From: Hypsibius dujardini
Lineage: Eukaryota; Tardigrada; Eutardigrada; Parachela; Hypsibiidae
Direction of reading: 5' to 3'
Assembly: GCA_001579985.1 (NCBI GenBank)
Contig: LRSR01011700.1
Span: 1 to 41,299, forward strand
DNA: 41,299 bases
Shown: positions 20,272 through 31,665 of the stretch, piece by piece
Layout of the letters: every line of letters begins with the position of its first letter
Numbering within the stretch: position 1 is the stretch's first letter
Made by a program: the position numbers and the translations under genes
Notes under the pieces: model-generated
Told to the model about the DNA's origin: nothing
Database searches by the model: none
The model's input: only the letters and a program-made list of their open reading frames with translations

Positions 20272-21727
20272 ATTGCTTGCCGCGGACAAGGTCCTGTTCA
20301 ATTTGGAAAAATGTATAAGTTGTAAAACTAGTGTAATATTCCTGTTCCATTAATAAACAACAATATCTCGGTATCTCATCCACTTAATCAAAATTTCATT
20401 TGGAATCGATTGGCATCAGTGAAAAACATTTCAGAAATGAGGGGGCGGAGCTACAGTTCACATTTAAATTTTGATTCAGCTGGGTCAAAGAGAAGTGAAA
20501 GGTAAAATAGGTGTCTATCGCTGCTCCTGGAATCTTCCATTGATTGTCCAATTTCTTACTAACTACTACTGCTGAACTACTATTACTAACCGGAAGGGAA
20601 GGAGTTGTTGATGTAGCTCTTATTAATCAACAGACAAAAACACAATCACGTCAAACAGTGAGTTATATGGAAACGCGCTCGATTAGGCCAGAGAACGAAG
20701 AACTGGTCATAAGCGCGCACTAATGCGTGTTCCTGGACAAGTCCTTTGGTCCATTGGCACCTGGTTATTCAGCCAGCTACTGCCAATCAAGTCTATGCTC
20801 TAATATGACAAAGTCCTGTTCCCAGTAAATTAATATTTTTGAAAATCATGTTAGGGGAATCGCTTTTCAGGAAATAAGTTTGGCTGTCTTCTAAGGCTGA
20901 TACAGGTAATCGATCCTTTGTGAGCTGAAATCTAAAGAGTGAGCAAAGCTTTTAGCGCAAAATATAACCTCTTTCTTTTCTCGTCAGAGTGACATTCTCT
21001 TTACTCTAGCAGAAATTAATAAATTCCCAACTGATGTGGGATTTACGTGAGCTTTCCGCGCTTTAAAACTGGCATTCATTCCTCTTTACCTTGTGCTCAC
21101 AAATTCACGCGTTGTTAACACACAATCAAACAAGCTGCGAGTTCCGCGTTCCTCTCAATGGGATAGTCGATTGGTAGTGATATCAAGGGTTTGTTCAGCA
21201 GTCCGCCATGATGTACGTTTGCATGAATCTGGCAATCAAGCGTAGGTTGCACAATCCCAATGCTTATACTCTAACGAGGAGCGACATATTCTTTACGATA
21301 TGAGCCGGACAGCTTAGTAATACATATAATACTGTAGGAGGGAACGTTTCAGCTATCAATCAATGGTGCTGTTTCAAAAAAGGGGGTCGCTATGACGTTT
21401 TTCACCAAAAAGGTTATGTTTTTCTGAAGATAATATAAAACTGAGTCAATTGGCCTGTCTATCGAAGTTTTGTTTGATAAAAAGGTACTAAGGATCCATT
21501 GTTACCAGCAGCGTCGCATTTGATGCCGTGAAGTTGTATTTTTAGTCATGTGAAACTCAAGTAAATCCTCAGTCAAGTGATGAATACATTTTAACGTAGT
21601 ATTTATCTTTAACAAAGATAAAAAACATGGGACTTTCCGCAAAAGTTGAGGATCATCCATATGTGCCATCACCTCACTTCGGTGACTTTTTTAAGCAACT
21701 TGCGACACATTGATACACGCTACTAGG
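20272..21727. other. Intergenic, nothing recognised
   Basis: AT-rich sequence between the retroelement and the 3' end of the P450. The final 200 bp are probably P450 3' UTR, since part of it (TTTTTAGTCATGTGAA near 21540) is shared with the duplicated relic at 28184. Confidence 0.45.
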
Positions 21728-24700
21728 TTAAAGTTGATTCATCTTAATTCTTGGGACAGCACAGACGCGAAAGGGCATCGGAGTGGATGTTTGAGAGGTC
21801 ACACGCTGCGTGAGTAACGGTGGAGCAATCCCTGGTGGGGTCTTGATCACAAGCTGCTGCATAAGGTTGGCGAACAAAAGAAACAGTATCATTCGCGCTA
21901 GAGACTCGCCCACACATGCACGTTTTCCTGCAAAGCAAAATTAAACAAATTTACCTGAGCGAACTCTTTCCGAGATACTTTCTAGATATCTTCTTGCAAA
22001 TGTATGTGCCCAATAGGGTTCATGTGGTAAAGACGCGAATCATGCATACCCAGAGAGAATGGAGCAAAGTGACTGGGTTCATGGACGCTGCCGTCTTTGG
22101 CTAGAAATCGGGTCGGGTCGAATACCAAGGGGTCATGCCACAGCGCGGGATCGTCATTGACCGCTTTGAAATTGGAGAAGATAACACTGTCTGCCGGTAT
22201 GCGATGGCCTAAAAGGACTGTCTCCCTGAGATTTGCCCGGGGGAGTATCAGTGGCACGGTGTCTGCCAATCGGAGGACCTCTCGAATGACCGCCTCCACG
22301 TAGGGAAGTTTAGCTATAAAGCGGGTTGTTGTTAGGAGGTAGTTATCGCACGATGAGGGTAACTCGTGTATAGTCACCACTTTTTGAGTTTTATTTCTAG
22401 CCAGCAATTTCGATATTGTGGGACCTTTCTTATACAGTAAATAATCATTTGGTTTCACTACACCGGAATTGCCAAGTGACTGGAAATGGAACACCCTTTT
22501 CGTACCTTATTTACCAATCACTCATTACGCTTAGTTTTTACCTCGGTCCTCCAACTCCACCACGTGGCCAAGGTCGATGCGCTGATCCAGTTCTTGATGA
22601 ATACGCTTTTGAACGTCCGGATAGTTGAGTAGGAACACAAGGGCCCAGGTCAGAGTTACCGCTGTCAAAGTCATTCCGGCCCCAAAAAAGCTTCCTAGAT
22701 TCGCTTCCAGTTCTTCATCTGTTGGGGTAATGGCAGAAAACAAGGCTTAGAAAAAAAACATTGTCACACGCAGAAATGACCAAAAAAGGTAAGTCAATTT
22801 TAGGGACGAGGGGGGCAGGAGATCGTATCATTTTAAATAACAATTTGTCAAGGGTACATTTTACTAGTACTAAAACGCGGAACAAGGGGGAGGGGCTTAT
22901 TATTCCAATAACAATCATGTACGGGTATATTAAAACATCCAATCAAGTATTATTCATGCATCAAACGAAATTTTAATTGTATCATGGTCGTCGTCCCCAC
23001 CCCGAACCAATGGTTTGGGGAAGGGGGTTAATATGGGTTACAGACAGAAAACTGCTCCGAGATAGGCGATAGACAGACATTCTCACAGGCAGTACGAATG
23101 CTCAGGGATACTGTAGTAGACAGACTAGACATTCTGATTAATGATTAAAATTGATTACAGGGATGCAATAGCCACATTGCTCCCATTATGTCCCAGTAAA
23201 GTCAGACAACCCGCAGACAGACACACATGGACACACGTACGCACGCATGATGGACAGTTAAAATTGCTGACCTTTGAAAATGGGCGGCAAGTCAGCTCCT
23301 GAGCCTTTTATATGGGCTTGCCGGTGGAAGAAGGCGTCAATGTAATCTCGCGTGTTAGCCTGGGAGAAAGTGACCCGGTGTTCCTTAACCATGCCCCTCA
23401 CGAATTGCAATCGTTCTTTTGTATTGGCAACAGTCTGATGCCACATCTTCTGGAAGGGGCCAGGCAGAAAGCGCAACCACGGAAACCACTGCAGCGGGCT
23501 CAGGGTATACCGGTAGGATTCGGCGATACTCAGTCCCGTCAAAACTTGCCCGAATGACGGATCGTTACGGCTGAATTCCGGCCCGAAGCACAAGGCACCA
23601 ACACAGTTTGCAACCGCGGTGTTGAGGAGCGGAAACGGATCAAACGGTTGGCCGTTAAACTTGTTAGCCAAGTCAACTAGGCCGTTCGCTTCTTGGATGA
23701 TGGAGCCTTGCAATTTTGATTTTCCCATCCCCAAATCGCGAAATGTCTGGAGCATAAACTTGCGGCCTTCCTTAAATGTGCTGCCTCCGGGAGTTCCTAT
23801 GCCTATTAACCGTCAACTATATAGAACGTCCCTCTCACTCGATCGGATAAATAATGTTGCTGACATAGAACCCACAGATCTTTATCATTTTGAATTCTGA
23901 ATGTCAGTGAATTAATGCTGATAAGAGATGGCGAAGACTTGTCAACCCGACTCGATTTGATTAAAAGCTCGACAAAAAACACCTTGATGACTTGCGGGCG
24001 ACACCGTACGGAAATGGAGGGAGCTCTTTCAATTTTTATCAGAAGTCTTCTTCCCTCTCCCTCAAGATCTCGGTCGTGGAAAAAATGTGGGCTTTTTACA
24101 TGCTAAAGCTTGCCCCCCCCCCCCAGTCCGCCGAAGAGGGCGACAAATTTTTTTTACCACCCTCTCCAGTTGGCTTGCCTTCCCCTCTCCCCCGGTTAAC
24201 CTTAATCCAGCACTGAAAATCTAACAGTGGATGTTAAGTGTAATCGAAAAATGTTTAACTTAAAATCAAACTCAACTTTCGTCCCATTCTGAATTGAAAA
24301 TTTAAGCTAAATTTCCATGCAACGCTAATCTAACCGTGTGTCGCTCTCTCGACCCCGGTACGAAGGTAACTGGCAACGAATCCGCCGGCACGCCCAGAAA
24401 AGACTTCTGCCTGCTCCTGGAGAGCCTCTGTAATGGCCTGATGGTCGTTCAGCACTACGGCCAATCGGGAGCCCAAGTAGAAGCTGAAAATGTTTCCATA
24501 TTTTTCTCCGAGCCGATTGAAAGTGTCCCGCGGATGAGGCCCCAAAAATGGAAGATAACCCAGATACGGAATGCCTGAAAGAAATGAGACACCAGCTAAG
24601 GACATAAGTTGAGTGTCTTATTTTTTCGTTAAATCAAACGCTTGACTTTTTTACCCCAGGGTCCTGGAGGAACGTTTCTGTTCTTCCTGTGCCGATAGAA

Positions 24701-24769
24701 GCCCACATAGCAAAAGTAGCAAAACAGAAGGAGAATTAGGGGAGCCAGGGCCACTGCAAAGACACCCAT
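21728..24769 (-). CDS. Cytochrome P450, CYP2-clan-like, six exons
   Basis: A microsomal haem monooxygenase of about 524 residues. Exons (minus strand): 24769-24655, 24574-24335, 23784-23272, 22718-22542, 22379-22050, 21927-21728. All junctions are phase 1 and in register; the acceptor of exon 5 (AAAAAG) is the weakest. An N-terminal membrane anchor ([20 protein letters not shown]) is followed by the proline hinge [15 protein letters not shown]. The helix-C motif is FKEGR instead of WxxxR. ExxR is E382-R385 (EVLR), then FDPTRF, and the haem loop FSLGKRACVG with Cys463. Oddity: the I-helix reads AGMTLT, where the family has AGxDTT/S, so the usual acid and the following oxygen-activating Thr are both changed. 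It is either a specialised enzyme or one with altered chemistry. The frame is otherwise intact. Confidence 0.92.
23990..24213 (-). repeat. Interspersed repeat with poly-C run in P450 intron 2
   Basis: On the minus strand it begins CAGTGCTGGATTAAGG (24213 downward), then a G-rich region, AAATTTGTCGCCCTC and a 14 bp homopolymer (24111-24124 on plus). The same order appears in the amine oxidase intron at 30192-29990 (CAGTGGCGGATTGAGG then AAATTTGCCCCC). It looks like a dispersed non-autonomous element. Confidence 0.5.
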
Positions 24770-25615
24770 GCTGACTGCTGATGGAAAATGTTGAAACTCT
24801 CGCCGAAAGAAAAGGTTGCGGAAATTACACTGTACGCAAGGTGGTTAGTCATTTCCTGCGTCGTTTTAAATAAGGTTTCCAGGTTTGCGTGGGTCTCTTG
24901 ACTTGGCTGCACTATTCGACCAACACATCGGCTGTTTCCGATATGATGCGTGTCAGCCCAAATTTTATAGCTATATGATTTAGAGCATGATGGTTATTCT
25001 GCGACCGGTCAACAAGCAGGCGACTTGTACTAGGACTGTCGTGATCTAGCGTGTTGATCCAGGGACTTGTAGTGGCTCAAGCGCCCAGCGCTTCCATGAA
25101 GTTTGGCATAATGACCCATCAGAAAACCATTGCACGGTGTTAATGGGTCAGTGCAGCAATTGTGCCGGACCGAGCGCACTGAAGACTTCATCATAATTTC
25201 CTGTTATTTTGCGTGCTCCAACCGCACATTGTTAAGGGCAGCATTGTCTGATGATAGTCACGGGCAGTGTCTGCGAGTGTACTCTGCAGTGACATACATT
25301 TTCTAATGAACGACAAAACCGTAAAAAGGACATTCATCCTTTATAGAAAATAGAGGCATTGATAAATTCCCACGGTGTTCAAAGTGACCAATGGAGTACT
25401 ATACAGTTTTATGTATGACGTTTATGAATTTAGGAGTAGCCAGGGAAGACCGCGACATGGTCCAAATCTTACAAGCAAAATAACAACACACTGTTTTTTG
25501 AAGTCAAGAAGACCATTTTTTACACTATTTTGTTGGTATAAGGACGTGTGTTAGATAATTAGCAAGATTGTCTGTCTGTGCGTATGTCTTTGTCTGCCTT
25601 CTGTCTGTCGGTTTA

Positions 25616-25646
<31 letters not shown>

Positions 25647-25918
25647 AACTGTCTGTCAGTTTCTTTTTCTGTTTTACGCCTTGCCGTTGGTTTATTTGCC
25701 TATCTCTCGCTTATTATGTTCAATCAATCTACTTGCTTGGTTTGCTGTCGGTCAGTTGATCGATCTGTAAGTCGAATAGTCTGGCCTATTACTAGGCCGA
25801 CTGATTATTCAGATATCCAATTCGGCCACTCGCTGGCTGATACGAGTATATTGTTTGGACACCGTCGATCAAAGTCCATCTTAAAATTGGTAATTGGAAG
25901 CTTAATATGGCTTAAATG
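24770..25918. other. P450-sulfotransferase spacer with (CTGT)n microsatellite
   Basis: The P450 promoter should lie in the left part, since transcription runs leftward from 24769. No clear core element was identified. From about 25570 to 25665 there is an interrupted CTGT array. The 116-codon open frame there simply translates the repeat. Confidence 0.5.
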
Positions 25919-26434
25919 CTACTCATAGACAAATTTCATATCCTGCAATTCTGGAAACTGGGTCATCTTGCGATCGATCCACGCATCCATCTTGCTATTC
26001 ATTTCAGGAGTGAATTCTTTTTTCCACTGGCCGACGGATCCTAAGGAAGGAAGCGTTTCATCCTTGCATAACGGTCGACGAAATAATGTTAACTTCTCTG
26101 GCACTTACCATTCCGAACAAAAAGATGCTTACTCAAGTCGAATATGCCTCCTGCATGAACATCGTTATCGGACCTGTTAAGCAACCGATTGCCTTGAGCA
26201 GCTTTAAATTCAGTTTCCCTGTGGATGACAGCAATCTGTTCCGCGGTTAGATTTTTGCCCAAGTACTGCGCCAATCGAGCAACAGTTTTTTCAAAATCCT
26301 AAACAATAAGAACATTCTTGACAACAAATACATTACAACAATATATTCTACATGAGTTGGACGTCGAACGGCTCAGGGCTGTTACACAATAGTCAGTATA
26401 AAGCAGTGAGACAAGGACGGATAAATTCAGAGAA

Positions 26435-26478
<44 letters not shown>

Positions 26479-27352
26479 CGTAAAGATTATTACGTTCTTC
26501 AAGTCCTCAAACGAGCAAAAAAATATATTCGCATCCTCATGTCTACGCTTCCAGTAACTGGCCAAATGCTCAAAGTATGGGCCGAATGCAAATCTATCCT
26601 TGACGAAGCTGTCAACCACATCCGCGAGGTCGCCGTTAAACTGCATGCGCGGCAGAAAGATATTATGGTAGTAGGTAGCGACGACCGTATCCTTCGGGTT
26701 CCGATAAATGTAAACTTTCTGGAAGCACACAGTTGGCTATATACAATCCCTCAACCTTTCAGACCACCTATATTTACAGCTCACCTTTGCGCCAGAAGCG
26801 GTCAGACTTGCAGGCAAAGCATCGTACGAGAGATGCGTATTGAATGTTCGACCAGGCGGCATCAGCTTCATCAAGTTTACCAACCACTCTTCCGGTCGCT
26901 GATTTGGCTTGCAAAAACACAACAACGGAAACTTGATCGATATAGACACGCCGTCATTATAAACGCCAGGATCACCGTCTGCTAAAATCCCAGAAATGAT
27001 TGAATCCATCCAAGTCGTGCCTATACCCCAAAACATTAAGAACTGTTTACGACTGTGCATGTATGTTACAATTACAAGTTATTTTTACCAGACTTTTGGA
27101 CGGAACAGACTGCCACGTCAAGCGGTGAAGCTTGAAACTTTTCCACCTCGTCTAGAGTGAGGTAGTGGGGGTATTTCACTAGACATCCCTTATAATTTTT
27201 CCTGTAAAACAGTTGTTAATTGGATGTCTTAATATCACGGCAGGTTATATAAACATGTCATTTACTCACAGAAAATGTTCGTTGTCGAAGCGAATATCTA
27301 TTGGTAAGTCAGTGGAATTTTTGCCTTCTTTGGGGGAACTGGACATCGCCAT
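25919..27352 (-). CDS. Cytosolic sulfotransferase (SULT family), six exons
   Basis: Transfers sulfate from PAPS to hydroxyl or amine groups of small molecules. Exons (minus): 27352-27270, 27201-27089, 27020-26785, 26718-26494, 26298-26109, 26040-25919; phases agree throughout, giving about 322 residues. The PAPS 5'-phosphosulfate loop reads VQKSGTTW (residues 62-69; family YPKSGTTW), with the loop Gly split by an intron. The catalytic His is H128 in FNTHLSYDALP. The 3'-phosphate motif is KVYIYRNPKDTVVATYY. The C-terminal RKGxxGDWK motif is altered to RNGSVGQWK, losing Lys and Asp. Start: MAMSSSPKEG at 27352 gives the usual length; an in-frame ATG at 27442 would add 30 residues. Intron 4 contains a (CAGA)n tract. 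It sits in the same orientation as the P450 and amine oxidase. Confidence 0.9.
26437..26477. repeat. (CAGA)n tract in sulfotransferase intron 4
   Basis: About ten perfect CAGA units on the plus strand, within the intron between the exons ending at 26494 and starting at 26298. Confidence 0.95.
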
Positions 27353-27442
27353 TGGGGATATGATTGAATTCAGATTTCGGCTCAAAATCCTTACGAGATT
27401 GTGCAGGGAACAAAGTAAGGTGGAAAGTAGTGCGGCGTACAT

Positions 27443-28180
27443 TTATGGAATGAACTTAATTTGATGCCTTTTTAAGCGTAGCTGAACATCGGTTTGTAAT
27501 CTTGCCGACACGCGATCACACAGCTGACAGAATCGGACACTACACATTCAGGTAATCTGTATGTGAAGAACATGTACGCTGTGCATTTGCACTGCATGAC
27601 ACAATCAAGCTTTACGGACTGGCGACAACTTTTATTGGTGAGATGGCATGATTCGTACTCCCCGATCGACAGCAGTTAGAAACTTATATTAATTACTATA
27701 ATAAATGTGCTGGCAGACAAGGAAAATATGAAGGTTGTAATGGAGTAGTACTAGTACTGCCTTAGCAGTAGAGCATGCGACCTGTTATCTATTCTCAACT
27801 GAGTAACTTTTTCGCTGGCCGATCTTCACAGGCCGTAAAGCCGGATCACATTTCTTATTGTCTTGCTTCCTGAATCTTCTCGCGTTTGACATAACTAACT
27901 ATATTACGAGTTTCGTTAGCTTCTCTCTCTCTCTCTCTCTCACTGAGATATGAAATGAGGTCGATAATGAGGGTTTACCTTCGATTGACTGATTCATTTA
28001 TTCATTGTTCGAACTGGTAAATCTTCTTAAAAGTGGGTTAACGAAGCGAAGATTGTAAAATCGAAACGGCAGTTGCATATTCCCAATGGGAGGAGGTTTA
28101 CGTGACGCCCAAAGTGGGAAGGTATGTCCGAAGTATTAAGTAAATGTTTCGGGCGATCAATAAATACCCTGCTGCCGGGG
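27443..28180. other. Sulfotransferase upstream region, no gene
   Basis: This holds the presumed sulfotransferase promoter side and a (CT)n tract at about 27921-27941. No exon is seen. Confidence 0.45.
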
Positions 28181-28504
28181 ATTTAGTCATGTGAAGTGAA
28201 GTTCACGTAAATTCCCATTCATATGTGGGAGGCATTTTTTCAATGGTAACATCGGCAACACGATAAATCAAAAGTTTTAAAAGTTAAAGATTCATAGAAT
28301 CATACGTATTCGCCTGTTTTCGGTAATTCAAACGACGTACAGCATTTTGGGACACATGATGATAATGTTGATCCTTATTGGTTCTTGGGACAGCACAAAC
28401 GGGAAAGGGCATCGGAGAGGATGTTTGAGAGGTGACTCGTTCGGTGAGTAACGGAGGAGCGGTGCCTGGCGAGGTCTTGATCACCAGCCGCGGCATAAGA
28501 TTGG
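28181..28504 (-). pseudogene. Relic of the P450 last exon and 3' UTR
   Basis: 28367-28503 is about 85% identical to the P450 last exon at about 21742-21880. The minus-strand frame reads LVIKTSPGTAPPLLTERVTS, against [20 protein letters not shown] in the live gene. Similarity resumes in the 3' UTR (ATTTAGTCATGTGAAG near 28183). The upstream, haem-binding part is missing: the match ends at about 28504, where a CTCTGT microsatellite takes over. It is a truncated duplicate whose breakpoint lies at the microsatellite. Confidence 0.82.
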
Positions 28505-28742
28505 CTCTGTCTCTCTGTCTGTCTCTGTCTGTCTCTGTCTATGTCTCTGCATCATTGCAATTCCCTCCTCCCAATTCTCGTAGTTCGAATCAACGTCCCG
28601 AGCAATAATATTCTTGCACCGGTCTTTTTTTGGATACGCCTATTTTATGCATATGCATGTCCTTACCCGGACAATTAAGGACAATTTAGGCGCTTCCACT
28701 CATTGATCCCCCCTCAACCGAAGCTGTGAATATTTACGTTTT
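28505..28742. other. Microsatellite and amine oxidase 3' flank
   Basis: CTCTGTCTGT repeats at about 28505-28548, then AT-rich 3' flank of the amine oxidase. Confidence 0.5.
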
Positions 28743-31665
28743 TTAAGACCGTGATTTTATTTCTTGTGTTTCGGCGTTCCGGCAAACTGCACTTGATTCT
28801 AAATCAAGCAGGCAGGGAAAAGTCATATTATAGAACTCTGTTAGCACCGCAGCTGTTGACTTGAGCGCTGCGTCGCACCACCCCGCTGACCGGATGTTGT
28901 ACGCCTCCCCTATGAGCGCGAAATTGGTGTAAGGTGTGGGACGCATCGACCACTGCAGTACTTCATGGTTGGTCTTTGTAGAACGAGCATGTTGAATATG
29001 TCCCCCGTTGTTGAAGATGAATCCTACAAACGTAAAACAAACTTAAGTAGAGTCATCTCTCTTGGAGTACTCTTGAACTATACTGACAACACTTCAATTT
29101 TTAACCGTCCATAAATTCGAGCGACCCCTCCCATATACCGGTACTTACGAAGTTCTGTTCATTATACTTCCCGGCAAATGTCCTTTCACCGCAGAAATGA
29201 CCCTACCTTTAACAGTTCTTGGTCGCGGGACACGGACGTCATAAAACACTTGTTGCAGGTCTTTCAAAACTTCTCTGATGAGCTGCTCCGAGGCTGGTTC
29301 TTCACCGCTCCCGATGAGTAGACGCCATATGTCAATGCACGTCCCGCCACCCCCTCGGTCATAGACAACTCTCGTGGCGTTCTGTCTCCTGGCATAGGGA
29401 TGCACAGCAATGTCCATTTCCCTGAAACAGCTGTCATAACTGGAAACGGCCGTGAAGGTCCGATTTCCATACAGTTCCGACTGTTCCCACCATCGCTCAT
29501 TCCACCAGGCCGTCACGGTGACCCACGGGACCGAGACAATGCCCTGCGAAATTGGAATTTTAAGGTCAGTCGTCGAAAGCAGTGATATGCATGCCAGGCC
29601 AAAAAGTGAGCTACAACCCCCCCCTCCGCAAATTTGGGTATCCTTGCTCCAGTTAATCGGGTTCCAACCTTTTTTCAATATTTCTTTATCCAAAAATATC
29701 AGAATCTTTTAGACAAGAATCATTTCGTTAAAATTAACACCTTCCTAAAAAATTCTCTTCAAACTCTTTTACGTAACGTTTACGGCCACATTTTGAAGCT
29801 ATCTCAATGTTCCAATCATTTTTTACTCTCCAAAATTTGGATGCTTAGAAAATGTTAATATGATACGTTTTAACAGCGCCTTTCTCTACACTTAAGTTGG
29901 AATCAATGAGCATCAGCAGAACCCGTTTTGAATACCGAGGGCGTAGCTATTGTGCTCGGGCCAAACATCGGAAATGTTCCACGACATTGGAAAAACGACA
30001 CAAAGCCCCGCCTCTTCATATCTGCATAGATGCATTTTTGTCTCTTTGCCCACCCCCTTGCCTTAACATGAGAGGTCCTAGTTCCAACTTGTAAGGACTC
30101 TAAACGAGACCCTCCCCCCGTCTTTCGGGGGCAAATTTGTTTTACTCCTCCCTCCGGCAGGCTTAAAATCCCGTCCTCAATCCGCCACTGAGAGGTAGTG
30201 TCAATAAATGTCAAAAATTGCAAATGACACCCTTACCTGGAACTCCACAGACATTTTGACGCTCTCCGCGACGTTTCCAGATACGCCTTGAAACGCCAGT
30301 GGGTCCATGGAGCTCAGAATTCGTGGAGTATTAATGACCAGTCGCGGGGTATCCACCGAGAAGCCCATTCTAGATGTCGAAATGGCCAATGCTGGCTCGC
30401 TGTGAAAGACCCTCATGCCTGCAGCCTTGCCTGCTACCTGCATTCGCGTAATGAACTCTGACATGCCGCCGATTGGATAAACTGAACGTTGGGTTGATGA
30501 CCACCGGCCTGAATTTGCCGCTATTCGGTCCAATATTGCTGCGCTGGACACGCCCCCGTTGTAACGTATGGGAGTTGCGGCGTCGAAGTACGCCTTCCCT
30601 TCTTCTCCAAACTGCCAACGGAGGAGAGCTGCAAAGTCAGCGTGCTCGACGAGCTCCTCTCCAGGCAGCGCGGTCAAAGCCTCCAACATTCCTGTGATGG
30701 TTGAGCTCTTTCCATCCTTGCTGCAATTGGTTGTAGGAAAGACGTCTCGACACATTTGGTTAACACCTTCATGCTCCGGGATGAATGATGTACTCTTGTA
30801 GTAATATCTTTACCAATAACATACAATATAATGTGAGGAAATTAGTTTGGATTGATTTGTAACTTGATTTCACACGAGTTTTAATTTGAACCGTCACGTG
30901 CATTTTTATTAAAAATTATTTGTCCTTCGTTGTGAACGGATACTGAATATATTCTTTCGCTTCTCGGCGCATTCGATTATGCAAACAAAATATATTTAAA
31001 TAAAAACTGATTTTTAATTAAACGAAAAGCGACAATTTCAGCACATACGGTACTTTTAAATGAAATCATCTAATGTTTAAGGTAAAATAGTATTTTCAAA
31101 CAAAAATATGCTTTTAAAAATCGATTTTTATTATTGTGAATAAAAATAAATTAAAAGAAACTTTTAGTTTAAACGAATGCCAATTTTCCCCCATTTAAGC
31201 CCCCTGGGGGAAGTTGGTTTGGTTCCCCCCCCCCCACCGACTAACGGAGGTATCAGGCTTGTTTTCCTACACCATGTACCTGCCCCGAGATTTAAGCAGT
31301 TCTGTCTCCTCCCCAACAACCTCCAACGGAATGGCCAACTCTTGAGCCAGTGCATTGATAGCAGTCTGACCGCTCATCATCCGCTTGGCGCCCATTGCAA
31401 AGACCGGCCCACCGGGATACTCGCTCACGTCCAGGATTCGTCCACCGTCGCGGGCATTGCGCTCAATCACACAGAGTCCCTTACCGTACTGCGGGGCGAG
31501 GCTGTACGCGGCGAAGGACCCGGCAAACCCTGTACCGATAATGAGAACGTCGCAGTCGAGGACCGTCCTCGAGTCCCTCGGCACGGTTACTGCCATTTCA
31601 CAGCCCAATTTTGTAACGACGAGATAGGTCGACAATGAGATGGAGAGAACAACCAGATGAGCCAT
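28743..31665 (-). CDS. Flavin-containing amine oxidase, secreted or lumenal, four exons
   Basis: An FAD enzyme of the monoamine/L-amino-acid oxidase fold, which deaminates amines oxidatively and releases H2O2. Exons (minus): 31665-31280, 30807-30237, 29543-29207, 29023-28743; phases agree, giving about 524 residues, the normal family length. The N-terminus (HLVVLSISLSTYLVVTKLGC) looks like a signal peptide. The dinucleotide-binding motif LIIGTGFAG (Gly44-Gly49) is followed by Glu68 and RDGGRI. The middle has YPIGGMSEFITRMQVAGKAA. The C-terminal FAD-contact motif FALIGEAYNIRSAGW closes the fold. The ATG at 31665 is chosen because an in-frame GTG precedes it and the signal peptide follows. Substrate is unknown; no diagnostic aromatic cage was assigned. 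Intron 2 is enriched in repeats. It faces the PRDM-like gene head to head across 2.1 kb. Confidence 0.85.
29990..30192 (-). repeat. Interspersed repeat in amine oxidase intron 2
   Basis: On the minus strand it begins CAGTGGCGGATTGAGGACGG and contains GGAGGGAGGAGTAAAACAAA, then TTTGCCCCCGAAAGACGGGG. It has the same layout as the copy in P450 intron 2. Poly-C runs at about 29610-29618 and 31228-31238, in introns of the same gene, may be further fragments. Confidence 0.5.
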
